Assembly: GCA_001799195.1 (NCBI GenBank)
Contig: MGSU01000274.1
Coordinates: 1-6,012, forward strand
Source of the DNA: Deltaproteobacteria bacterium RIFOXYA12_FULL_61_11
Lineage (GTDB): Bacteria; Bdellovibrionota_F; JAHFAK01; YA12-FULL-61-11
Length of the DNA: 6,012 bases
Direction of reading: 5' to 3'
Positions 1 through 5,863 of this stretch are shown here, piece by piece; within the stretch, counting starts at the first letter, position 1; the number at the start of each line of letters is the position of its first letter. Under the pieces are notes generated by a model that made no database searches, was not told where the DNA came from, and saw only the letters and a list, made by a program, of their open reading frames with translations. The translations under genes were made by a program, and so were the position numbers.

Positions 1-43
1 AGGTGTTGTCAAGGAGAACGGTCCGAATGGCGGTGTCGGGAAC

Positions 44-1240
44 TCACAGCAGCAGCATCCCGGCCTGGACGAGCCCCATGGCCGCGCCGAGGACTCCGCC
101 GTAGGCGATCAGCAGGGCTTCGTCCTCTTTGAACAGGCCGCGCAGGATGTCCTCGAAACGCCGCGCGGACAGGGCGGTCAGTTTGACCTCGAGGAGTTCG
201 CCCACGCCGATGGCGCTCTTGAGATAGTATTCGAGCTCGTCGGCGATCTGCGGGAAGGAGGCGATGGCCCGCTTGACGATCTTCTCCTTGGCAGAGGTCA
301 GCTTCTCGCCGATGAGGACCGCGCTCATGGGTTTGAGCAACCCCATCTTCTGGTCCACGAACTGATCGACCTTGGTCGCGATCAGGCGGACGATGCGGTC
401 GCCGCTCTCGCCGGTCAGGAGGTGCTCGACGAGGTAATCGGGCCGTAACACCTCGTCGGCGGCTTCCTCACCGAGGACTTTTGCGATCTCTTTCTGGCGG
501 CGGGGGACCATGCCCTGATAGGTGAAGAACCAGAAACGCCGGGGTTCGCGCGGTTCGAAGACCATCTTGATCGCGATCCAATTGGTGATGATCCCGACGA
601 TGAAGCCGACGATCGGCAGTGACCACCAGATCGGGACGATCGCCCACAGGATCAATTGCAGGATGCCGATGGCCAAGCCGAGATAGCCCCCGATACGCTC
701 GATGAACGTGAGCTGTTCCAGGCAGATCTTGTGGAACAATTTTTCCATGACGGTGACGTTATCCCCGGTCAGTTTGTCGACCAGGAACTTGTAGAGGTCG
801 AGGCGCTTCTCGATGTTGGCGTCAAGGTCCTTGAAGATGTCCGACACCGTGCTGTAGACCTCCTTGCGCACGGCCTCGACGATGCCGTTCTTGACCGGCG
901 CGGGGAGCATCTCCCACAGGATCGGCCGGACCTCCTCGAGGGCGAGCTTGACGTAGTCGCGGGCAAGGGTGTCCAGCGTCGAGGAGAGGATCTGTTTGAC
1001 CTTCTCGGGTTCGATGCGCTCGAAGATCTCCCGCGCCGTGAGCAGGTCTCGGGTGGTCATGGTGCCCAGAGCGTGGGCAAACTTCATCTGGTACTTGGGG
1101 ATGATGCCTTGGAAGCTGAGCGGGCCGACGCTCACCTTCTCGATGGGTTTGAAGATCAACTTGATGGCCACCACGTTGGTGAACCAACCGATGAGGGCCG
1201 AGATGAGCGGAATGGACACGACGAGGAGGAACACACTCAT
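44..1240 (-). CDS. DUF445 family integral membrane protein
   Basis: This is a 398-residue membrane protein of the DUF445 family (the family that includes Bacillus YheB); its biochemical function is unknown. The family hallmark appears twice. Near the N-terminus a hydrophobic stretch leads into TNVVAIKLIFKP (T21, N22, K27) and then QGIIPKYQ. Around residues 219-245 the same pattern recurs as TNWIAIKMVFEP, then YQGMVPRRQ. Hydrophobic segments lie at about residues 3-24, 185-205, 208-228 and 378-398, the last forming the extreme C-terminus. The long region between the two repeats is charged and probably helical. I chose the ATG at 1240 because GAGG sits 7 nt upstream and the protein then begins directly with its first membrane segment. 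A GTG at 1309 and an ATG at 1273 would add a Cys/Arg-rich, non-membrane extension and have no good ribosome site. It lies 121 nt downstream of the anti-sigma gene on the same strand, so it may belong to that transcript. Family assignment is firm; role is unknown. Confidence 0.9.
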   Translation of the reverse strand: MSVFLLVVSIPLISALIGWFTNVVAIKLIFKPIEKVSVGPLSFQGIIPKYQMKFAHALGTMTTRDLLTAREIFERIEPEKVKQILSSTLDTLARDYVKLALEEVRPILWEMLPAPVKNGIVEAVRKEVYSTVSDIFKDLDANIEKRLDLYKFLVDKLTGDNVTVMEKLFHKICLEQLTFIERIGGYLGLAIGILQLILWAIVPIWWSLPIVGFIVGIITNWIAIKMVFEPREPRRFWFFTYQGMVPRRQKEIAKVLGEEAADEVLRPDYLVEHLLTGESGDRIVRLIATKVDQFVDQKMGLLKPMSAVLIGEKLTSAKEKIVKRAIASFPQIADELEYYLKSAIGVGELLEVKLTALSARRFEDILRGLFKEDEALLIAYGGVLGAAMGLVQAGMLLL

Positions 1241-1282
1241 CACACTACCTCGGGTTCCGGGAGACTGGGACATTGTGCCACG

Positions 1283-1313
1283 GCAGGGGAGCCTGCGACA
1301 AGAATACACTTGT
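1283..1313. repeat. Two small inverted repeats in the DUF445 leader
   Basis: Two perfect short dyads lie between the anti-sigma stop and the DUF445 start. GCAGG-GGAG-CCTGC occupies 1283-1296, and ACAAG-AATACA-CTTGT occupies 1298-1313. Read on the minus strand, the second contains TATTCT, a weak -10-like hexamer, but no convincing -35 lies at the right distance. They could be small leader hairpins or an operator near a DUF445 promoter. With 5-base arms, chance is also a fair explanation. Neither is followed by a T-run, so I do not call a terminator for the upstream sigma/anti-sigma genes. Confidence 0.25.
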
Positions 1314-1361
1314 GGCGAGTCGGCAACCGTTGGGACTCTGGAGCCGAGGCTGAGAACGCTT

Positions 1362-2126
1362 TCAGGGTTTTCGCACGACGAGGGTGACGAGGTTCGCCGT
1401 ATCCGGCAGGGCCGGGGGGTTACCCGCTTGCCACCGCTCGCGATCGGCCTCCACCGAGGCCAAGAAAGCAGTCAGCTCGAAGGGGACCGTGGAATGGAAG
1501 AGGTAGAAGCGTTCGAATCCGGGAGCCGCGTCGAGGCGGAAGGCCGAGGGGAGGAGCACTCGCCCGGACGTGGAGAGGAGGGCGGGAGTCTGGCGGGAAG
1601 CCGGGTGATGCAAGGTCAGGGCTCCAGCTCCGTCGAGCGAGAACAGACAACCGAACGAACTCTCGCCCGAGCTGTAGCCGACCTGGAGGAGGTCCCCGGC
1701 CCGCGCCGGGGCTCCGTCGGTAAGGCGTTCGATGCCACGGTCGGTCTTACGGAAGACCAGCAAGGCTGTCGGGTTTCCCTTGACCCTGACGGTGTCTTCT
1801 CCTCCAGGATGGTCGGGGCGGGAGAGGAAGAAGGGCAAAGCCAGGCAGAGTACGAGGGCCAGGGTGGCGCCGAGGGGGAGCAGCACCTGCCGCGAACGAG
1901 AGCTGTGCTGTTGCTCAGCCCGGATGCGGATCGCGGCGGCCATGGTCCTGGGGGGGTAGTCGGTCAGAAGCTGCCGGTTGCTCTCGCCGAGGGCCGCAAG
2001 CCGCCGTTGCAGTTCCGGGTCCGCCTCGAGGCGGCTCTGGAGTTCGGAGGCCCCGGGTTCGGGCAGCTCGCCGAGGGCGAAGCGCTCGAGTTGCCAGTCG
2101 TGTACCTCAGATCGGGAAGCACTCAT
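1362..2126 (-). CDS. Membrane-anchored ActD-like probable anti-sigma factor
   Basis: This 254-residue protein probably holds the adjacent ECF sigma factor at the membrane. Residues 9-57 have the look of an anti-sigma N-terminal domain (HDWQLERFALGELPE, then a helix with the DPELQRRLAAL pattern), but there are no Cys residues there, so it is not a classical zinc-binding ZAS domain. A single membrane helix spans about residues 81-101 and is followed by S102-R103. The C-terminal 150 residues would then lie outside the cytoplasmic membrane. They include RAGDLLQVGYSSGES and LFSLDGAGALTLHHP, a pattern like the DUF4384-type domain and the ActD-like proteins I recall from myxobacteria. The start at 2126 is fixed by AAGGAGG 5 nt upstream. 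The gene overlaps the sigma gene's 3' end by 20 nt, which argues for coupled, balanced synthesis. The anti-sigma role is inferred from this pairing and the N-terminal/TM layout; the family match is from memory. Confidence 0.75.
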   Translation of the reverse strand: MSASRSEVHDWQLERFALGELPEPGASELQSRLEADPELQRRLAALGESNRQLLTDYPPRTMAAAIRIRAEQQHSSRSRQVLLPLGATLALVLCLALPFFLSRPDHPGGEDTVRVKGNPTALLVFRKTDRGIERLTDGAPARAGDLLQVGYSSGESSFGCLFSLDGAGALTLHHPASRQTPALLSTSGRVLLPSAFRLDAAPGFERFYLFHSTVPFELTAFLASVEADRERWQAGNPPALPDTANLVTLVVRKP

Positions 2127-2595
2127 CGCGGCCTCCTTGGGCGGCTATTTTTTCTTTGAAGGTGCGCATCCGCTTGCGGACCCCGGACACCGACAGCCCA
2201 CTCTCCGCCGCGACCTCCTCGAGGGTCATCCCGTCGAGCCAGAGCATGACGGCCATGGCCTTGGTGGAGGCAGGTTCTCCTCGAAAGAGCTTTTCGATCA
2301 AGCATCTCAGCATCGAGGTGCCCTCTACGTCCTCAGTTTCGGCGATGAGCGCGAGGCGTTCATCGCCATCCTCGGCCCGGTGGCTGCGTCCGCGCAGGAG
2401 GTTTAGACACACGTTGGTGGCGATCCGGTAGAGCAGCGCCGAGGGATAGGTCTGCTCGAGCCGGTCGCGGTACCGCAGGACCTTGACGAAGACCTCCTGC
2501 ATCGCATCGAGGGCCAGGTGTTCGTCGCGCAGCATGGAGCGGCAGCGGCGCAGCACCATGGGACCATAGGTGCGATACAGGTGTTCGACGTCCAC
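2107..2595 (-). CDS. ECF-type RNA polymerase sigma factor
   Basis: This 162-residue protein is an alternative sigma factor of the sigma-70 ECF class, which directs RNA polymerase to a small promoter set when released from its anti-sigma factor. Region 2 covers about residues 1-72, with the core-binding helix DAMQEVFVKVLR (30-41) and the -10 recognition helix YRIATNVCLNLLR (56-68). After a variable acidic linker (about 74-93), region 4 covers about 99-152, with the helix-turn-helix GMTLEEVAAESGLSVSGVRKRMRTFKEKI (its two halves near 122-134 and 135-149). Length is normal for a minimal ECF factor, with no extra C-terminal sensing domain. Translation starts at a GTG (2595-2593) preceded by GAGG with a 6 nt gap, and this start gives region 2 its expected N-terminus. 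The gene is first in a minus-strand unit with the anti-sigma gene and is divergent from the S9 peptidase gene. ECF genes are commonly autoregulated, but I see no clear ECF promoter in the spacer. Confidence 0.92.
   Translation of the reverse strand: MDVEHLYRTYGPMVLRRCRSMLRDEHLALDAMQEVFVKVLRYRDRLEQTYPSALLYRIATNVCLNLLRGRSHRAEDGDERLALIAETEDVEGTSMLRCLIEKLFRGEPASTKAMAVMLWLDGMTLEEVAAESGLSVSGVRKRMRTFKEKIAAQGGRDECFPI
2132..2138 (-). promoter_or_regulatory. Shine-Dalgarno of the anti-sigma gene, buried in the sigma gene
   Basis: On the minus strand AAGGAGG, a perfect match to the anti-16S sequence, lies 5 nt before the ATG at 2126. It sits inside the last ten codons of the sigma factor gene (the codons for Q153, G154 and G155). 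Ribosomes finishing the sigma factor therefore terminate 17 nt beyond the anti-sigma start codon. This arrangement is usual for translationally coupled regulator pairs and would keep the anti-sigma factor at least as abundant as the sigma factor. Confidence 0.85.
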
Positions 2596-2695
2596 CGAAG
2601 ACCTCGTCGTTCTGTAACACCGGGAGAGGGGCTAGGTGTCACCGTCGGTGACGATGCCATGGGCAAGACGAGGTGGCAACCTCGTCGTCTTCGGT
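2594..2695. repeat. Repeat cluster upstream of and overlapping the sigma ribosome binding site
   Basis: Several perfect repeats overlap here. GACGAGGT (2667-2674) and ACCTCGTC (2679-2686) form an inverted repeat with 8-base arms and a 4-base GGCA loop. The 10-mer ACCTCGTCGT at 2679-2688 recurs directly at 2601-2610, where its minus-strand form contains the GAGG ribosome site of the sigma gene. A wider dyad, ACCGAAGAC (2594-2602) with GTCTTCGGT (2687-2695), brackets the whole block. In the sigma-gene mRNA, one copy of ACCUCGUC could pair either with the nearby upstream GACGAGGU or with the identical sequence at the ribosome site. The repeats are seen directly; a regulatory role (RNA switch or protein operators) is inference. 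Confidence 0.5.
2638..2652. repeat. Dyad GTCACC-GTC-GGTGAC in the divergent spacer
   Basis: A perfect inverted repeat with 6-base arms and a 3-base centre lies 43 nt before the sigma start codon, between the larger hairpin and the ribosome site. It could be a small operator for a dimeric regulator, or a second stem in the leader RNA. No T-run follows on either strand, so it is not a terminator. Its function is unknown. Confidence 0.4.
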
Positions 2696-2744
2696 CATGG
2701 ATCGAGAAGAGGTCCCGGGCTGTGCAGAGTCCCTCGACTTGGGG

Positions 2745-2782
2745 TATGCTCGACGTCTTGCACAACCGGCGTGTGGAGGTGA
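2745..2782 (+). promoter_or_regulatory. Possible -10 element and ribosome site of the S9 peptidase gene
   Basis: GGAGGTGA at 2775-2782 is a strong Shine-Dalgarno, placed 4 nt (7 nt from the GGAGG core) before the ATG at 2787, and it decides the start of the peptidase. Upstream, TATGCT (2745-2750) matches the -10 consensus at four of six positions and would give a leader of roughly 30 nt. No good -35 hexamer lies 16-18 nt upstream of it, so the promoter part is weak. A promoter read by the divergent ECF factor cannot be excluded. The ribosome site is well supported; the -10 is tentative. Confidence 0.45.
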
Positions 2783-2786
2783 GGCA

Positions 2787-5252
2787 ATGGGATCGTATGG
2801 AGCGAGGACCTCGTGGGGACGCTCATTCTCCTGGATCGTGGTGGCCTTTGCGTGCGGGAGCGCCGGCTCTGCGGTCAGGGCCGGGCAGCCCTACATGCTG
2901 CCGCCACCCGCGCTCGTCGAGGTGATCGATGCTCCTCGAAAACCGGAAGTGGATATTGATCCCACCGACACGTACCTGTTCCTCGCGCGGCGACCGGCGC
3001 TGCCCCCGCTCGCCGAATTAGCCCGGCCGGAGCTCCGCTTGGCCGGTATACGCTTCGATCCGTTGCTCGGGTCGGAAAGCAGACAGGCCTACTTCGTTGG
3101 CCTGCAACTCCTCCATATCGCCAGCGGCACGGTCTTCCCGGTCAAGGGTCTTCCCGCGGAGCCGCGGATCCGTTCCCTGCGCTGGTCCCCGGATGGACGG
3201 TACCTGGCGTTCCTCCAGGCCGAGGAGGACGGACAGTTCCTGTACGTGGTCGAGGTTGCGCGACGGATGGCCCGGCGTTTGCCGTTGCGCCGTCTGAACA
3301 CCATCTGGGGAACCGAGTACACCTGGTACCCGGATAGTCGATCCCTGTTGGTGAAGACCGAACCGCCGAAGCGCGGCGCCCCGCCTCCTGCCCCGAGGGT
3401 GCCGTTGGGTCCCAATGTCCAGGAAGCCTCCGGCCGGGCAGCGCCGGCCAAGACCTATCAGGACCTCTTGACCACGCCGCACGACGAGGACCTGTTCGAG
3501 TACCACCTCACCACCGTGCTCCGGCGGGTCTGGCTGGACGGACGGAGCGAAGTCCTCGGTCCGCCTGCCATGTACGGCCTTGCCTCGCCATCGCCGGATG
3601 GCCGCGCGCTCTTGGTGTCCTACCTGCAACGGCCTTTCTCCTACCTGGTCCCGGCCGAACGCTTTCCCCGCCGGGTCGAGGTCCGCGACGCCCGCGGCAA
3701 GTTCTTGCGCACGATCGCCGAACTCTCCCTGGCCGAAGAGGTGCCGGTGGCCTTCGATGCGGTGCGCACCGGTCCTCGGGAGTATGCCTGGCGCGAGGAC
3801 CTTCCCGCCACGCTCTGGTGGGCCGAAGCCCAGGATGGCGGCGATCCGTCGGTGGCAGCCGACCCGCGCGACGTGGTCTTCGTCCTGGCCTCTCCGTTCG
3901 AAGGCGAGCCGCAGCGGTACCTCCAGACGGCTCTGCGCTTCAGCGACCTGCGCTGGAGCCTCGAGGGCTTCGCGCTACTCTCCGAGGCCCGTTGGAAGGA
4001 TCGTCGGACGATCACCCACCTGGTGGATACCACCGCCCATCCGCCGGCGACGAGCGTGCTCTTCGATCGGAGCTGGGAAGACCGCTACCATGATCCGGGC
4101 CGACCCCAGATGACCCTCACCACCAAGGGGCAATGGGTACTCCAGACCGATGAGCAGGGGACCTGTCTGTACCTCCGGGGTGCCGGGGCCAGTCCGGAAG
4201 GCGATCGTCCCTTCCTCGACCGTCTCGACCTGAAAAGCCGGAAGAGCGAGCGCTTGTTCCATTCCACGCCGCCTCGCTATGAGGTCCCGCAGGGCATCCT
4301 TGCCGGAGATCCTTCGAGCGTGCTCCTCTCCCGGGAAAGTCCGAGCGAACCGCCGAACTACTTCCTGCTCGACCGGCGGGATGGCAGCACCCGGCAACTC
4401 ACCTTCTTCCCGCACCCGACCCCGAAGCTCGCGGCGGTCACGAAGGAGTTGATCCGCTACCAACGGAAGGACGGCGTCGACCTGACCGCCACGCTCTATC
4501 TCCCCCCGGGCCACGATCCGAGCAGCGATGGCCCCTTGCCGCTCTTGATGTGGGCCTATCCCCAAGAATTCAAGAGCCGTGCAGCGGCGGGGCAGGTCAC
4601 GGACTCGCCCCATCGCTTCCTGTACCTCGGTTGGTGGTCGCCGTTGATCTGGCTGGCGCACGGTTATGCCGTGCTCGACGACCCTTCCATGCCGATCGTC
4701 GGAGAGGGCGAGGTCGAGCCCAACGACACCTACGTGTCCCAGCTCGTGGCCGGAGCCGAGGCCGCGGTCACGGAAGTGGTGCGGCGCGGGGTGACAACGC
4801 GAGAGCGCATCGCCGTCGGGGGACACTCCTATGGGGCTTTCATGGTCGCCAATCTCCTCGCCCATACGCAGCTCTTCAAAGCCGGGATCGCCCGGAGCGG
4901 CGCCTACAACCGCACCCTGACCCCCTTCGGCTTCCAGGCCGAGGAGCGGACCCTGTGGCAGGCCCGCGAGACCTATGCGGCGATGTCCCCGTTCTTCCAC
5001 GCCGAGCGCATCGACGAGCCGATCCTGTTCCTGCACGGCGAAGCCGATGAGAACACGGGAACCTACCCGCTGCAGAGCGAGCGCCTGTTCGAGGCGATCA
5101 AGGGGCTGGGCGGAACGGCGCGTCTGGTCCTACTGCCGCTGGAAGGACACGGCTACCGTTCCCGGGAGACCATCTTGCACGTGGCCTGGGAGACGGCAAC
5201 TTGGTTGGACCGCTATCTGGCCCCGAACAGTCGGTCGAAACCAGGAGAATAA
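2787..5252 (+). CDS. Exported S9-family peptidase, glutamyl endopeptidase type
   Basis: This 821-residue serine peptidase belongs to the prolyl oligopeptidase clan (MEROPS S9) and most resembles plant chloroplast glutamyl endopeptidase, which cleaves after Glu. A signal peptide covers about residues 1-32: R7/R12, a hydrophobic core at 16-23, and a VRA-G cleavage candidate. Mature residues to about 540 should form the beta-propeller, with WSPDGRYLAF near 131, a Pro-rich insert at about 193-230, and the family-typical RPFSYLVP (about 280) and AEAQDGGDP (about 347). The alpha/beta-hydrolase domain begins near 553. Catalytic Ser681 lies in GGHSYGAF, Asp754 in HGEADENTGT, and His788 in EGHGYRSRE. 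RSGAYNRTLTPFGFQ is another strong match to the plant enzyme. The ATG at 2787 has GGAGGTGA just upstream; an in-frame GTG at 2673 would bury the signal peptide behind 38 extra residues. The gene is divergent from the sigma gene and ends one base from the convergent DUF2442 gene. Family and catalysis are firm; Glu specificity and periplasmic location are inferred. Confidence 0.93.
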   Translation: MGSYGARTSWGRSFSWIVVAFACGSAGSAVRAGQPYMLPPPALVEVIDAPRKPEVDIDPTDTYLFLARRPALPPLAELARPELRLAGIRFDPLLGSESRQAYFVGLQLLHIASGTVFPVKGLPAEPRIRSLRWSPDGRYLAFLQAEEDGQFLYVVEVARRMARRLPLRRLNTIWGTEYTWYPDSRSLLVKTEPPKRGAPPPAPRVPLGPNVQEASGRAAPAKTYQDLLTTPHDEDLFEYHLTTVLRRVWLDGRSEVLGPPAMYGLASPSPDGRALLVSYLQRPFSYLVPAERFPRRVEVRDARGKFLRTIAELSLAEEVPVAFDAVRTGPREYAWREDLPATLWWAEAQDGGDPSVAADPRDVVFVLASPFEGEPQRYLQTALRFSDLRWSLEGFALLSEARWKDRRTITHLVDTTAHPPATSVLFDRSWEDRYHDPGRPQMTLTTKGQWVLQTDEQGTCLYLRGAGASPEGDRPFLDRLDLKSRKSERLFHSTPPRYEVPQGILAGDPSSVLLSRESPSEPPNYFLLDRRDGSTRQLTFFPHPTPKLAAVTKELIRYQRKDGVDLTATLYLPPGHDPSSDGPLPLLMWAYPQEFKSRAAAGQVTDSPHRFLYLGWWSPLIWLAHGYAVLDDPSMPIVGEGEVEPNDTYVSQLVAGAEAAVTEVVRRGVTTRERIAVGGHSYGAFMVANLLAHTQLFKAGIARSGAYNRTLTPFGFQAEERTLWQARETYAAMSPFFHAERIDEPILFLHGEADENTGTYPLQSERLFEAIKGLGGTARLVLLPLEGHGYRSRETILHVAWETATWLDRYLAPNSRSKPGE

Positions 5253-5253
5253 A

Positions 5254-5538
5254 TCACCAAGACCGCGCGCGCGTAAAGAGCTGTTCGCGGTAGTTCGGCC
5301 AGTGGTAGAGGGTTTCAGGATCGAAGTCGGCTCCGTTGGGCCACATCACGGTACCAGCGATAGGGTCGATTGTGACCAGCTTGAACTGGTCGAAATCGGC
5401 GAGCGCGCCATACAATGGCCCCCGCAGCATGGGAGCGAGATCGATCGTACGTATCGTCCCATCAGTGAATTCGAGCCGTAGAACATGAGGGCTCACAACC
5501 TCAACTGCCAGGATGCGGGGCAACGCGTGAACGGGCAT
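5254..5538 (-). CDS. DUF2442 domain protein
   Basis: This 94-residue protein is almost entirely one DUF2442 domain, a small domain of unknown function. Diagnostic stretches are HVLRLEFTDGTIRTIDL (18-34), the LRGPLYGAL segment (38-46) and GTVMWPNGADFDPETLY (62-78), the latter being the family signature. No helix-turn-helix follows, unlike some longer members. I prefer the ATG at 5538: GAGGTGA ends 2 nt before it, and the DUF2442 fold starts within a few residues. A TTG at 5595 would add 19 residues overlapping the upstream gene. The gene is the second of a two-gene unit with DUF4160, separated by 2 nt, and ends one base beyond the stop codon of the convergent peptidase gene. DUF4160/DUF2442 pairs recur in bacterial genomes. 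A toxin-antitoxin-like role has to be regarded as speculation here. Confidence 0.88.
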   Translation of the reverse strand: MPVHALPRILAVEVVSPHVLRLEFTDGTIRTIDLAPMLRGPLYGALADFDQFKLVTIDPIAGTVMWPNGADFDPETLYHWPNYREQLFTRARSW

Positions 5539-5540
5539 AT

Positions 5541-5547
5541 TCACCTC
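5541..5547 (-). promoter_or_regulatory. Ribosome site of DUF2442 fused to the DUF4160 stop codon
   Basis: Minus-strand GAGGTGA (5547-5541) is a strong Shine-Dalgarno for the ATG at 5538, and its last three bases are the TGA stop of the DUF4160 gene. The two genes are thus separated by only 2 nt and are almost certainly translated in a coupled way. This site is the main reason for choosing the short start of DUF2442. Confidence 0.8.
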
Positions 5548-5810
5548 AATGGGTCGATCTTGGAGGGGAGGCTGCCATGTTGCAATTCCTGCCAAGCTGC
5601 TTGGAGTTCTTCCAGGTGCAGCTCTGCCCAGGCCTCCACAAGACGCAACTGTTTGATCGGCAAAGAACCTGCGATTTGAGTCAGAGGATCGATCGAATAC
5701 ACCGCTGTATAGTCCTGGTAATAAACGTGGAAGTGGGGGCGGTGATGCGGCTCGTTCGGCTCGACGAACATTCGGATGATGATGCCAAAAAAACGGGAGA
5801 GTTCAGGCAT
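5541..5810 (-). CDS. DUF4160 domain protein
   Basis: This 89-residue protein matches DUF4160 over its full length. It begins with MPELSRFFGIIIRMF, the usual family start. It then has the His-rich core HHRPHFHVYY (residues 22-31, H22, H23, H26, H28), a YSID segment, and SLPIKQLRLVEAWAELHLEEL, ending at KIDPLR. The family has no established activity; the conserved His cluster suggests metal or nucleic-acid chemistry, but that is inference. The ATG at 5810 is chosen because it matches the family start. Its ribosome site is poor: GGAAGG lies 13 nt upstream. A TTG at 5864 and ATG at 5855 would run through a dyad repeat and add residues foreign to the family. Base composition is lower in G+C than the neighbours (28 of 60 bases at 5641-5700), suggesting acquisition from elsewhere together with DUF2442. 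Confidence 0.87.
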   Translation of the reverse strand: MPELSRFFGIIIRMFVEPNEPHHRPHFHVYYQDYTAVYSIDPLTQIAGSLPIKQLRLVEAWAELHLEELQAAWQELQHGSLPSKIDPLR

Positions 5811-5841
5811 GGTTGCACGATAGCCTTCCGTCGAGCATAGA

Positions 5842-5863
5842 TGCCACCATAGCATAGGTGGCA
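5842..5863. promoter_or_regulatory. 22-base dyad, candidate operator of the DUF4160-DUF2442 unit
   Basis: TGCCACC (5842-5848) and GGTGGCA (5857-5863) are perfect inverted arms around an 8-base spacer, lying 32-53 nt before the DUF4160 start. On the minus strand the spacer reads TATGCTAT, a -10-like hexamer held between the arms, so a protein bound here would cover the promoter. A second CTATGCT follows at 5840-5834. A TTGACA (5890-5885) lies upstream but is about 28 nt from TATGCT, too far to be its -35. No T-run follows, so it is not a terminator. The dyad is seen directly; the operator role is inferred. Confidence 0.45.

Noticed and set aside
1-43. The left-edge stub downstream of DUF445, including a minus-strand TTGACA at 12-7.
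   Set aside because: It is too short to show a gene, terminator or complete promoter.
1241-1309. Upstream GTG (1309) and ATG (1273) starts for DUF445.
   Set aside because: Neither has a ribosome site, and the added residues are unlike the hydrophobic N-terminus of the family.
969-2159. A 396-codon plus-strand open frame antisense to the DUF445 and anti-sigma genes.
   Set aside because: It is low-complexity in Arg, Gly and Glu, matches no family, has no ribosome site, and spans two well-supported genes on the other strand. Long antisense frames are expected in GC-rich DNA.
2673-2786. An upstream in-frame GTG that would extend the peptidase by 38 residues.
   Set aside because: The extension is not conserved-looking and would put the signal peptide internally. 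The ATG at 2787 has a far better ribosome site.
3975-5036. A 353-codon minus-strand open frame antisense to the S9 peptidase.
   Set aside because: It mirrors the conserved hydrolase domain codon by codon and has no recognisable domain or start signal. The plus strand carries the catalytic triad.
5264-5273. A run of five CG dinucleotides with possible Z-DNA character.
   Set aside because: It is only 10 bases long and encodes Arg-Ala-Arg near the end of DUF2442; codon usage explains it.
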